Below, piece after piece: positions 23,305 to 31,533 of a stretch of DNA of 39,676 nt. Every line of letters begins with the position of its first letter. Within the stretch, counting starts at the first letter, position 1. The stretch is from Pyrinomonadaceae bacterium (GTDB lineage Bacteria; Acidobacteriota; Blastocatellia; Pyrinomonadales; Pyrinomonadaceae): the NCBI GenBank assembly GCA_013003295.1, contig JABDJV010000394.1, positions 1 to 39,676 of the forward strand. The letters are read 5' to 3'. The notes beneath the pieces are model-generated. The model did no database searches. It saw only the letters and a program-made list of their open reading frames with translations, and was not told the DNA's origin. A program made the position numbers and the translations under genes.

Positions 23305-24423
23305 TTATTCTCCGGCGGCCTTGGCTTTTTCGCGAAGCGGCTTTCCATCAGCCGTTATCGAGTAGATCTTGGCTTCTACTTTTTCAACTACTTCTTTTGG
23401 CAATGGTGCATAATGCAGGGCTTTCGCATATTGCGAACCATCATGGACCGCCCACCAAAGAAAATCGACCAGCGCTTTTCCTTTTACTGCATCTTTCTGC
23501 TGCTTGTAGACCAAAATGTAGGTGTAGCTTGAGATCGGGTAGGTATTATCACCTTCAGCATTCGTGATCTTGACCCGCATGTCTTCCGGCATATCTTTAA
23601 TCGATCCCGCCGCGGCTGCCGAAACATTGTCGATCGTTGCATCTACAAAGTTTCCTGCTTTGTTCTTGATCAAAGCTGTCGGCAGCTTGTTTGCCTTTGC
23701 AAAAGCGATCTCCACGTAACCGATCGTATTCGGAGTTTGTTTAACTTGTCCCATTACCCCATCGTTTCGAGGCGCTCCGGCTCCAACACCTTTAACCCAA
23801 TTCGGCTGCTTGCTTGCTCCGATCTTTTCCTTAAATGCCGGAACGGTTTTGGCCAGGTAGTCGGTAAACACGGCAGTTGTACCGCTGGAATCGTTTCGAT
23901 AGATCGGTAGAATCTCAGCGTCAGGAAGCTTTACGTCACCATTGTCGGCGGCGATCTTTGGGTCGTTCCACTTTTTGATATCGCCGAGATAGATCGCGGC
24001 GATCACCTCCGGAGTAAGATTCAACGGTTTATCAACCCCCTCGAGATTATAGGTCATTACGACTGCACCCAGAACCGTTGGGATATGAAGTATTTCGCCT
24101 TTGGCTTTCTCCATATCCTCATCTTTCATGGGATCGTCGGAAGCACCGAAATTAACGATTTCAGCGATGATGTCCTTTTGTCCGCCGCCGGAACCTTTAG
24201 ATTGATAATCGATCCTGATTTTCGGATTTATCTTTTGATACTCGTTGACCCACTTCTCATAGATGGGCTTTGGGAAGCTTGCACCCGCACCCTGAAGGCT
24301 TATATTTCCGCTGCTATCTGTTGTTCCATCGCCGCCGCCGATCGGGTCGCCGCTGCACGCCAGTCCTAAAATAAGATTTAAAGTTAAGATCGTAGCCAAA
24401 AAAATTTTTGCAAAAGTTCTCAT
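23305..24423 (-). CDS. pstS: Phosphate-binding lipoprotein PstS
   Basis: 372 aa periplasmic phosphate receptor, membrane-anchored by a lipobox (LILGLACSG, Cys about residue 23). The ligand loops are intact: GAGASFPKPIYEKWVNEY, the GSGGGQKDI loop with FGASDDPM, and RNDSSGTTAVFTDYL, which together coordinate phosphate through main-chain NH, Ser, Thr, Arg and Asp. It delivers phosphate to PstCA. First gene of the operon pstS-C-A-B-phoU. The upstream region carries a Pho-box-like array and TATAAT, matching expected control by a PhoB/PhoP-type regulator. Confidence 0.96.
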   Translation of the reverse strand: MRTFAKIFLATILTLNLILGLACSGDPIGGGDGTTDSSGNISLQGAGASFPKPIYEKWVNEYQKINPKIRIDYQSKGSGGGQKDIIAEIVNFGASDDPMKDEDMEKAKGEILHIPTVLGAVVMTYNLEGVDKPLNLTPEVIAAIYLGDIKKWNDPKIAADNGDVKLPDAEILPIYRNDSSGTTAVFTDYLAKTVPAFKEKIGASKQPNWVKGVGAGAPRNDGVMGQVKQTPNTIGYVEIAFAKANKLPTALIKNKAGNFVDATIDNVSAAAAGSIKDMPEDMRVKITNAEGDNTYPISSYTYILVYKQQKDAVKGKALVDFLWWAVHDGSQYAKALHYAPLPKEVVEKVEAKIYSITADGKPLREKAKAAGE

Positions 24424-24479
24424 ATTAAATACGGAATCTCCTAATGTGATTTGTTCTTTATCTTTTAAAGCGAAGCGCG

Positions 24480-24522
24480 ATTATAAGTTAATTTGGAGGA
24501 CGAATTGTTAAATTATAGTTAA
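24480..24522 (-). promoter_or_regulatory. Candidate Pho box and -10 of pstS
   Basis: On the minus strand TTAACT (24522-24517) and TTAACA (24511-24506) begin exactly 11 bp apart, the spacing of PhoB/PhoP direct repeats. A consensus TATAAT follows at 24485-24480, 20 bp after the second repeat and about 57 bp before the pstS start codon. Confidence 0.65.
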
Positions 24523-24555
24523 TTTTTTGCGCAAACAGGTTTTTTCGATGGAGAT

Positions 24556-24596
24556 TTAACACAAAGTTAACATTGTTCTAACATAGGGGGTATAAT
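24556..24596 (+). promoter_or_regulatory. Second Pho-box-like array and -10, plus-strand orientation
   Basis: TTAACA (24556), TTAACA (24567) and CTAACA (24578) occur with exact 11-bp periodicity, followed 7 bp later by consensus TATAAT (24591-24596). The layout, with repeats replacing the -35, resembles PhoB-type activated promoters. It points away from pstS, toward the 65-aa ORF at 24690. Confidence 0.65.
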
Positions 24597-24689
24597 ATTA
24601 AGCATCTAGTACTAAAGATAGGTAAGATTACGTTTGAATCGCAGGAAAAGTGCGGCTTTTAAACGACCATTAACTTCTGACTCAAACAT

Positions 24690-24887
24690 ATGGAACTGAT
24701 ACACGACCTGGAAAGCGATCTGGCCCTCGCCATTTTATTGGAAAAGAAATATTCGGAAAAAATTGAAGCAAAAGATGTTGTTTCTTTAGTGACCCGCGTA
24801 AATGAAACCCTGAGATATGTTTCGCTGAAAGATCATACTTGCTCTGACGATCAGCAGGCATTGAATATTGCCGCAGGAACCCATTAG
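24690..24887 (+). CDS. 65-aa hypothetical protein, possibly Pho-controlled
   Basis: Predicted mostly helical soluble peptide (DLESDLALAILLEKKYSEKIEAKDVVSLVTRVNETL) with a hydrophilic C-terminus containing one Cys. No known domain is recognised. It begins about 90 nt downstream of the plus-strand TATAAT and stands alone before a 283-bp gap. There is no clear Shine-Dalgarno directly upstream (the nearest AGGAAAAG is about 45 nt away), so translation is uncertain. Regular codon use, a helical heptad-like pattern and the dedicated promoter are the arguments for a real gene. Confidence 0.5.
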   Translation: MELIHDLESDLALAILLEKKYSEKIEAKDVVSLVTRVNETLRYVSLKDHTCSDDQQALNIAAGTH

Positions 24888-25170
24888 TGCCGATCGAAGC
24901 ACCGTAGATTTGTGTGTTTTATCAGGGCGGCCTAACCTTTGGTGCGGTCAATCCTTTATTCATAGCGACCCGGAGCTGAAAATTCCCCCGACCTAAGAAA
25001 AATAAATGCCTGGATGATCGGGTCCCCGATTCCGGCAAACCCCCAACAACGCATTTTTCATCGTAGAAACCCTGGCAAGATCTTTATATTGCCTAATTTT
25101 GCACTATTGCTTAAACTAATAACACAATATCAATTAAATAAGATAACTGCAGTAAACTTCGGAGGAGAAA

Positions 25171-26613
25171 ATGAGAAGATTAAGACTGGGTAGAAACCTG
25201 ACTTCGGCGGCGATGATCTGGGTTTTGTTAGTGATGCCGATGGCGGTATTTTCACAAACGCAGGTAAAATTGGCCAAGAATAAGTATAAGGTCCAGCAAG
25301 ACGTTGAGATCGGCAATAAGTATTCACAGCAGGTAGAGCAGCAAATGCCCGTTTTGAATGATGCCGAGGCGACCAGATATATTCAGAATTTAGGGCGCAG
25401 ACTAGTAAATGCGATCCCGAGAGAATTTCAGCAGCCGGCCTTCAATTATAGATTCAAGATCATCAACGCGCGGGATATCAACGCATTTGCTCTTCCGGGT
25501 GGTCCGATGTATGTAAACCGCGGACTGATTCAAGTTGCAAAAAACGAAGGTGAATTGGCGGGTGTTATGTCACACGAGATCAGCCACGTCGCTCTTCGTC
25601 ACGGTACCGCGCAGGCAACGAGGCAGAGCGGCTTGGGGTCGCAGCTCGGAACGATCGGTTTGATTCTAGGCGGTGCAATCCTAGGCGGACAAGCCGGAGC
25701 GCAGGCCGGGGCGATCGCAGCAGCTGCCTGGCAAACAAAATACAGCAGGGCGTTTGAAAGCGATTCAGATATTTTAGGTGCACGGATCATGGCAAACGCC
25801 GGTTATGACCCAAGAGATCTTGCGAATATGTTCAGAACGATCGCTGCGCAAAGCCAGGGCGGACGACCGCCGGAATTTTTGAGCAGCCACCCGGATCCGG
25901 GCAAGCGCTATGAAAAGATCAACCGAGAGGCCGAATTGCTTCGGGTATCAAACAATCCGATCAAATTCACACAGGCGTTTGCGCGTGTAAGGGAAAGGCT
26001 TGGCGCAATGCCGCGGGCGAGATCGATGGCCGAAATTCAGAAGGAAGCAAAAGGTCAGCAAACTGGCGGCAACACAACCGGAGGCAATACAGGTAATACA
26101 GGAAATACGGAAATGTCTCGCGGCAGATACTCCAGCCGTGTTCAGTTACCTTCGTCCCGAACTTTGACTTATCAAGGTGGCAATCTTTTCACGGTGCGCT
26201 ATCCTCGAAACTGGAGACAGCTTCCGGCACAAAATTCGATCACATTTTCGCCAACAGGAGCTTATGGAGACCAAGGGTTTACCCATGGTGCGATGATCGG
26301 GATCATCCAACCTCAAAGAAGCGGTTTGGAGCGCGCGACCGAAGATTATGTGAAAGGTGTTCTCGAGGGAAACACCTACTTAAGGCAGCGTACTAATTTT
26401 TCGAGAACGTCGATAAGCGGAAGACAGGCATATGCGGTAAGATTGTCGGGCCCTTCGCCGATCACGCGAAGGACGGAAGAGGTGATCATTTATACGACGC
26501 TTCTTAGGGATGGAAAGCTGTTTTACTATGTCGGCGTCACGCCTCAGCGTGATCGATACAGGTATTACCGCGCGTTTAACAACATGGTTCGTTCAATAAG
26601 GCTGAATGCATAG
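25171..26613 (+). CDS. Exported M48 family metalloprotease (BepA/YfgC-like)
   Basis: 480 aa. It starts at the ATG with a strong GGAGGAG Shine-Dalgarno (25161-25167). A signal peptide of about 30 residues ends near AVFSQ. The zinc site is HEISH (His135, Glu136, His139) in GVMSHEISHVALRHG. The third ligand is in SRAFESDSDILGARIMANAGYDP, and HPDPGKR follows, all typical of M48C/loiP-like periplasmic proteases. After a Gly/Asn/Thr-rich linker (TGGNTTGGNTGNTGNT) there is a separate C-terminal domain of ~150 residues of unknown fold. It likely degrades or assembles envelope proteins. Confidence 0.93.
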   Translation: MRRLRLGRNLTSAAMIWVLLVMPMAVFSQTQVKLAKNKYKVQQDVEIGNKYSQQVEQQMPVLNDAEATRYIQNLGRRLVNAIPREFQQPAFNYRFKIINARDINAFALPGGPMYVNRGLIQVAKNEGELAGVMSHEISHVALRHGTAQATRQSGLGSQLGTIGLILGGAILGGQAGAQAGAIAAAAWQTKYSRAFESDSDILGARIMANAGYDPRDLANMFRTIAAQSQGGRPPEFLSSHPDPGKRYEKINREAELLRVSNNPIKFTQAFARVRERLGAMPRARSMAEIQKEAKGQQTGGNTTGGNTGNTGNTEMSRGRYSSRVQLPSSRTLTYQGGNLFTVRYPRNWRQLPAQNSITFSPTGAYGDQGFTHGAMIGIIQPQRSGLERATEDYVKGVLEGNTYLRQRTNFSRTSISGRQAYAVRLSGPSPITRRTEEVIIYTTLLRDGKLFYYVGVTPQRDRYRYYRAFNNMVRSIRLNA

Positions 26614-26634
26614 CATTCCTTCTGAAGTGAATTC

Positions 26635-26687
26635 GAGATTGCGATTTTCTGGCTACCAGGGCCTTCAAATCGCAATCTCATCTTTTT
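26635..26687 (+). terminator. Terminator after the M48 protease
   Basis: GAGATTGCGATTT and AAATCGCAATCTC form a perfect 13-bp stem with a 19-nt loop containing CTGG/CCAG, followed shortly by TTTTT. Confidence 0.8.
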
Positions 26688-26717
26688 AGTAAAACTCCCC
26701 CTTTAGAGAAAACTATT

Positions 26718-27899
26718 ATGAAAATTAAGAATCTGATTTTGTTTACTTTCTTGTTTTGTTTGGTCGGTGCGCTTGCAGAGAGTGCGAGTGCGCAGCTGAT
26801 TAGCAATAACGCCGTGCAATGTTCCGGAGACTATATAACCCCGATCAAATGCGGATACCATGCCGAGGGATATCAGGATGGCATGAATGATGCACGGGCA
26901 AACCGCGATTACGACTACAAAAGGTACAAACGTAAATATGAGGATCAGTACGAATCTTATTACAGAGACGGCTATGACCGGGGCTACCGGAGCATAAATC
27001 CGAATGTGCGTTGGACGGGCAAACAGAGAGACGTTTACAACGATGGCTATGATGATGGCGATAAGGACAAAGATCGGGGAATCTCGAGGCTTCCGGCTAG
27101 ATACGAGGGGCAATATGACCGTTCGTATGAGGAATATTATCGAAAGGGCTATCTCGATGGATATGACCGTAGGCCGAAGCAGTATGATGTAGCGGTCGGA
27201 AACGCCAGAAGAATCGGCACTTTCGGGGGTAACACGACAACCGTTCCGATTCGAAACAGAGGAATAAACCGAAATCGTCGGGGAACACGGACGGGTACAC
27301 TGACCTGGACCGGAAGGGTCGATGCACGAACCAATTTGGTAATTCGAGGTTCAACCGTTCGAACTGATGCGATCACCGGAAGGAATCTTGGACAGGGAAC
27401 AAGCAATTGGGTCGGGGTTTTACCCCGACGGCAGGCTACCGTGGTTGCCCGCAGACTTGACGGACGCGGCAGCGTAATCGTTACCCAACAGCCGACTCGC
27501 GCGAATAATTTCACGACTATTGTGTCGGTCAACGATACAAGACGCGGATCCGATAATTATCGGATTCAGGTTTCCTGGCAGGCATCTAATACGCAGGAAG
27601 CTTACAGCCAGGGGAAAGTGATGTGGCGAGGACGAGTCGATCAAACGGCGAATATAACGATCTCTGGCGAAGATGTTTCTAGTTTTGCTCTATCGGGCCG
27701 TGCGCTAACCAACGTAACTTTTGACCTCGACGGATATCTTGCACGCCGTCGCGGAAATGTTTCCGTTAGAAAACTTGACGGCCGCGGAACGGTTACGATC
27801 TTAGAGCAGCCTTCGAGACAAAATGATTATGTTGCCGTTATTCAGGTCTTTGATCCAAAAGGCAATGATGACTTCTATGAGATCGAGGTAACCTGGTAG
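26718..27899 (+). CDS. Secreted protein: YxDGYxxG-rich region plus tandem beta domains
   Basis: 393 aa with a signal peptide (about 26 residues ending ESASA). Residues ~45-150 are rich in Tyr, Asp, Arg and Gly, with repeated YxDGY/DG motifs (GYQDGMNDA, YYRDGYDRGY, YNDGYDDGDKD, YYRKGYLDGYDR), resembling calcium- or polymer-binding low-complexity repeats. Two homologous ~90-residue domains follow: TLTWTGRVDARTNLVIRG...LDGRGSVIVTQQPTR and GKVMWRGRVDQTANITISG...LDGRGTVTILEQPSR. Each ends in an aromatic strand. I do not recognise the domain family. It is monocistronic between two terminators. Confidence 0.75.
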   Translation: MKIKNLILFTFLFCLVGALAESASAQLISNNAVQCSGDYITPIKCGYHAEGYQDGMNDARANRDYDYKRYKRKYEDQYESYYRDGYDRGYRSINPNVRWTGKQRDVYNDGYDDGDKDKDRGISRLPARYEGQYDRSYEEYYRKGYLDGYDRRPKQYDVAVGNARRIGTFGGNTTTVPIRNRGINRNRRGTRTGTLTWTGRVDARTNLVIRGSTVRTDAITGRNLGQGTSNWVGVLPRRQATVVARRLDGRGSVIVTQQPTRANNFTTIVSVNDTRRGSDNYRIQVSWQASNTQEAYSQGKVMWRGRVDQTANITISGEDVSSFALSGRALTNVTFDLDGYLARRRGNVSVRKLDGRGTVTILEQPSRQNDYVAVIQVFDPKGNDDFYEIEVTW

Positions 27900-27923
27900 A
27901 TAGTTTTTATTGAATTTCAATTT

Positions 27924-27956
27924 GCGGGAAACGTTATCGTTTCCCGCTTTTTTTTT
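27924..27956 (+). terminator. Terminator overlapping the 3' end of trmB
   Basis: GCGGGAAACG and CGTTTCCCGC form a perfect 10-bp stem with TTAT loop and a nine-T tract. The right half is also the last codons of trmB (K-S-G-K-R-stop) on the opposite strand. Confidence 0.93.
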
Positions 27957-28572
27957 CGAAGATTCTTCGATAAATCGGAAGATCGCGGTTTTCTACAGAG
28001 ATCTCACGCTCGGTTTTTACCGCGAGTGGGTTTTCGTCGATCCCGATCGGTATTAAAAGTTTATGCTGCTCAAATAATTCAAACATTTCTTCTGCAAGAA
28101 ATTCTACGTCAGTTTGAACAAGAATCTCGCCTTCTTCAGCAAGTTTTGCCGAAATCGTTTCGACCAAATTATCTTTGACCATGCGTCTTTTTGCGTGCCT
28201 TTTCTTAAACCAGGGATCCGGAAACTGGATCGTTACAAACTTCAGAATGTCTGACGGTACATTTTCCAGCAGGGTTTCCAGATCCAGGGTCGCATTACAG
28301 AATTCATAGTGCAGGTTTTTCAGTTTCTGCGTATCCCGAATCTCGTTCGCCTGGATAACGATCGGCTCCCTGATATCGATACCGAGATAGTTCCAATCCG
28401 TTTGTTGTTTTGCCAATTGTAGAAGGAAGCGCCCGCGCCCGCAGCCGATATCCAGATGCAAAGGCATTTCCGGGTCGCCGAAAACATCTTTTAGGTTCAG
28501 CGGCTTGACCGGGAGTTCGCGATAGTACTTCGCTAGCGGATTTACGTGCTGGTGTACTCTGACTCTGGCCAT
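27934..28572 (-). CDS. trmB: tRNA (guanine-N7-)-methyltransferase TrmB
   Basis: 212 aa SAM-dependent enzyme that makes m7G46 in tRNA variable loops. The SAM-binding motif I is LDIGCGRGRFLLQLA. The characteristic TrmB stretch QFPDPWFKKRHAKRRMV contains the catalytic Asp and tRNA-contacting basic residues. A conserved acidic D follows in YLGIDIREP. Length is standard. It overlaps the rhomboid gene by one base (TAATG), so the pair is translationally coupled. Confidence 0.95.
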   Translation of the reverse strand: MARVRVHQHVNPLAKYYRELPVKPLNLKDVFGDPEMPLHLDIGCGRGRFLLQLAKQQTDWNYLGIDIREPIVIQANEIRDTQKLKNLHYEFCNATLDLETLLENVPSDILKFVTIQFPDPWFKKRHAKRRMVKDNLVETISAKLAEEGEILVQTDVEFLAEEMFELFEQHKLLIPIGIDENPLAVKTEREISVENRDLPIYRRIFEKKSGKR

Positions 28573-29318
28573 TATTGAAATTCCGTATAAGGCAAACCGA
28601 TCACACCGGTTATCAAGAGAATGCTAAAGAGGCACGTCAGAAGAAATATTCCGATCGAGATATAACCGAAGATGTTTGTTAATCCATCAGTTTCACGAGG
28701 GTCTTCATGAACATCCCTGGGAATTTGGACAAGTCCGTAAATTGCACCGACAAGAAAGCCTCCAAGGTGGGCGAAGTTGTCGACGTTTGGTATGACAAAG
28801 ACACCTAAAAATGTAATTAACCCAACGTTAAAAAGCATATTCTTTAGAAACGCGTTTGATAGAAGTGCGCGCCGTTTGAAACCGTAAACGGTCAGATAGC
28901 CAAGAAACCCGATCACGCCTCCCGAGGCGCCGATCGAAGGGGCATCCGGGCCGAAAACAAGGCTTAGGATGTTTCCGCCGATTACTGAACACAAAAACAC
29001 GACGGCTAAATGTGCGCGGTTTGAAAGTATTTCGATCAGTCTTCCGAGCACAAACAGTGCGTAGCTGTTAAACCCAATATGCATTAGTCCTGCATGGAGC
29101 GCGGCGCTCGTCAGGATCCGCCAGTATTCGCCGGCTAAAAAGAGTGGTTTTACAAAACCCGCAACAATAACCGACGCTTCCAAATCTGTTGCGATTTGGA
29201 CAAACGAAACCACCACAATTGAAACGACCAAAATGATCGAGTAATAAGGTGTGATCGGAGTTACCTGTGCAGCTTTTTCAGTCCGCTCTTCTATTTCCTC
29301 TTCAGTTACGTATTCCAT
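28572..29318 (-). CDS. Rhomboid family intramembrane serine protease
   Basis: 248 aa from the chosen start MEYVTEEEIEERTEKAAQ (the ORF-track start, 32 residues earlier, adds a cysteine-rich extension with no similarity to the family). About six to seven hydrophobic helices. The catalytic Ser is in GASGGVIGFLGYL and the catalytic His in FAHLGGFLVGAIYG; the conserved HIGFNSYALFVLG lies in an earlier helix. It cleaves membrane-embedded substrates. It sits in a minus-strand operon with trmB, overlapping by one base. Confidence 0.9.
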   Translation of the reverse strand: MEYVTEEEIEERTEKAAQVTPITPYYSIILVVSIVVVSFVQIATDLEASVIVAGFVKPLFLAGEYWRILTSAALHAGLMHIGFNSYALFVLGRLIEILSNRAHLAVVFLCSVIGGNILSLVFGPDAPSIGASGGVIGFLGYLTVYGFKRRALLSNAFLKNMLFNVGLITFLGVFVIPNVDNFAHLGGFLVGAIYGLVQIPRDVHEDPRETDGLTNIFGYISIGIFLLTCLFSILLITGVIGLPYTEFQ

Positions 29319-29466
29319 AAATTTCGGACAAGTTCTTTCCCCCTTATGTCTTTCTTTGCACCTTTGCGGGAAACCCTCTACCTCGAAAGACGCCGACATC
29401 AAACAAAAAGACACTTGATTAATTATAAACCAAATGCCTATTGCTTTCAGACCCGCCGTTGATATT

Positions 29467-30222
29467 TTACATAGCGATTCCGCCGTCAGCCTGGATCACC
29501 TGACCCGTGATATATTTCGCCGAATCCGATAGCAGGAAACATACGATCTCAGCTACTTCCTGGGTATTTCCCAATCGCCCTAGCGGGATCTCGGACAGGA
29601 TCTTCTCCCGGTACTCCTCGTTCATTTCAGATGCCATATCAGTTTCTACCAATCCGAGCGCGAGCGCATTTACGGTTATGTTTCTGCTGGCGATCTCCTT
29701 CGCCAGAGACTTTGTCAAACCGATCATTCCAGCCTTCGATGCCGAGTAGTTTGATTGCCCCAGCATGCCTACGACACCGGAGATAGAGGAGATATTCAGG
29801 ATCGAGCCACCATTTTCATTGCGCATCATTGGTCGAACGGCCGCCTTTGAAAAATTCCAGGCGCCTTTCAGATTTGTATCGATCACCGAATCCCAATCAT
29901 CCTCTTTCATACGCATGATCAAATTATCCCGCGTGATGCCGGCATTGTTCACGAGAAAATCGATTCCGCCAAATTCTGATTTTACGTGCTTTACAAAATC
30001 CGCAGCGGCATTTGTGTCGGCGACATCGCAGGAATCTGCAAATGCTTTCACGCCAAGACCCTCAATCTCCGATTTGATCTTCTCCGCAGCTTCCGCGCTC
30101 GATGCGTAATTAAATGCCACATTGCATCCGCGATTTGCGAGTTGGAGTGCGATCGCCTTCCCGATCCCACGAGTTGCGCCGGTTACAATAGCCGATTTTC
30201 CTTCAAATTGTTTTTCGTTCAT
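29467..30222 (-). CDS. fabG: 3-oxoacyl-ACP reductase FabG
   Basis: 251 aa short-chain dehydrogenase that reduces 3-oxoacyl-ACP with NADPH in fatty acid elongation. Cofactor motif TGATRGIG (14-21), NNAG (92-95), catalytic Ser146, Tyr159 and Lys163 in YSASK, and the C-terminal GQVIQADGGIAM ending typical of FabG, as opposed to other SDRs. NNAGITRDNLIMRM is also a FabG hallmark. No other fab or acyl-carrier gene adjoins. Its upstream region is occupied by the left end of the palindromic repeat array. Confidence 0.92.
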   Translation of the reverse strand: MNEKQFEGKSAIVTGATRGIGKAIALQLANRGCNVAFNYASSAEAAEKIKSEIEGLGVKAFADSCDVADTNAAADFVKHVKSEFGGIDFLVNNAGITRDNLIMRMKEDDWDSVIDTNLKGAWNFSKAAVRPMMRNENGGSILNISSISGVVGMLGQSNYSASKAGMIGLTKSLAKEIASRNITVNALALGLVETDMASEMNEEYREKILSEIPLGRLGNTQEVAEIVCFLLSDSAKYITGQVIQADGGIAM

Positions 30223-30238
30223 AAATACGACCTTTTGC

Positions 30239-30338
30239 TTGCTAGCCCGCGTAGCGGGCTGCAGCGTTTAGCCCATAGCCTTGGCTATGGGGGAATGATC
30301 CAAAAATAGTTTGAGCAATCGTAGATTGCGACAGCATC
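30239..30338. repeat. Palindromic repeat element at the 3' side of the transposase
   Basis: Hairpin AGCCCGCGTAGCGGGCT, then TAGCCCATAGCCTTGGCTATGGG, then GAGCAATCGTAGATTGCGACAGCA, ending at the transposase stop. The same order of blocks recurs at 31153-31252 with changed bases, so the element is duplicated on both sides of the transposase. Confidence 0.75.
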
Positions 30339-30785
30339 TTATTTCCAAAGGTATTTCAGATCGTAATCAATTTCGCTCTGCTTCAAAATACTCTCAAATT
30401 CTTGATCAAAATTCATCCTGCGGTGATGTTTTTCCTGATTTAGAATGTAACGTCGAACGATCTCCACTTGTGTTTGACCAACCGTAAATGCGCCATAACC
30501 GATCTGCCATTCAAATTTCGAATCGACGTTCTTTCGGGCCCATGTGGTAACGCTCGGTTTCAACTCGCGCATCAAGTTTGGAACAAGTAGTGTATGTTTC
30601 AATTTTACCAGCAAATGTACGTGATCCTCGATTCCGCCGATTTCAAGTGAAATACCGCCCAATCCGCGAATCGTGCCACCAATATATTCATAAATGGTGG
30701 GACAGAATCGTTTTGTAATAAATGGATACCGATCTTTTGTGGAAAAAACGATGTGATAGAGAAAATTTGTATATGTGTGAGGCAT
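30339..30785 (-). mobile_element. tnpA: IS200/REP-associated (RAYT-like) Y1 transposase
   Basis: 148-aa single-domain HUH transposase. MPHTYTNFLYHIVFSTKDRYPFI is the typical N-terminus. The HUH motif is His55-Val-His57 in GGIEDHVHLLV. The catalytic tyrosine is Tyr113 in VRRYILNQEKHH. FEWQIGYGAFTVG is a signature of the REP-associated/IS200-like group. It is full length with no frameshift, so probably active or recently active. It has no tnpB partner and no obvious IS boundaries; instead it lies inside palindromic repeats, as RAYT genes do. It would cut single-stranded hairpin DNA. Confidence 0.9.
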
Positions 30786-31490
30786 ATTTTATTTCCTTCA
30801 CCCGTTAAACGGGTTCTGAGGTTTATTTTGTTCCGACCCACAGCGCCGCTGTGGGCTAGATGCTGACGCCAACTGACGTTGGCTCCGTCTTTCACCGGCT
30901 ACGCGGGCTCAGGTTTGTTTTTTGCGATTCAACCCACAGCGCCGCTGTGGGCTAAATGCTGACACTAACTGACTTTGGCTCCGTCTTTCGCCCGCTACGC
31001 GGGCTCCGAGATTCTTTTTTCGATTCAACCCACAGCTGCCGCTGTGGGCTAAATGCTGACACCAACATACGTTGGTTTTGCTCTACGCTATGACAGTGCA
31101 CGCCATATTTCAGGCTAAATCGGGACGCGTATCGCCCTTTTGTTTTTCGACATCGGTCTTCGCTCGTGTAACGAGCGCCAGCATGTAGCCCATAGCGCCA
31201 GCTATGGGAACCGGCAAAAAGCCAAACGAGCAATCGTAGATTGCGACAGCAGAGGTTTTTGGAGAATTTGCAGATCGAGGATTCATTCGCCTGGATTTCT
31301 TTCACCCGCTACGCGGGCTCTGAGATCCTTTTTCGATTCAACCCACAGCGTCGCTTTGGGCTAGATGCTGACGCCAACTGACGTTGGCTCCGTCTTTCGC
31401 CTGCTACGCGGGCTCCGGTTTTTTTGCGATTCAACCCACAGCGCCGCTGTGGGCTAAATGCTAACGCCAACTGACGTTGGCTCGATATCA
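30786..31490. repeat. Dense palindromic repeat array upstream of the transposase
   Basis: Five copies of a hairpin module, CCCACAGCGCCGCTGTGGG plus TAAATGCTGACGCCAACTGACGTTGG, start at about 30837, 30933, 31029, 31342 and 31435. They are joined by CACCCGCTACGCGGGCTC-type hairpins, giving a unit of ~95 bp. Three copies, then a 31153-31252 block similar to 30239-30338, then two more copies. Copies differ by substitutions (for example GCGTCGCTTTGGG at 31342), so it is an evolving array, not a recent tandem duplication. Confidence 0.85.
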
Positions 31491-31533
31491 ATTTAAACTA
31501 CGGGGCACTATCTCGACGAGATCTAAACCCATC

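Noticed and set aside
24888-25170. Further gene or RNA between the 65-aa ORF and M48
   Set aside because: No ORF with features; only an AT-rich stretch and the M48 ribosome binding site were visible.
30786-31490. Possible CRISPR array
   Set aside because: Units are ~95 bp, contain several different palindromes, vary by substitution and have no unique spacers; no cas gene is present.
31309-31491. 60-aa minus ORF over the repeats
   Set aside because: Composed of translated repeat units (QRQLA..., FSPQRR) and lacks any family feature.
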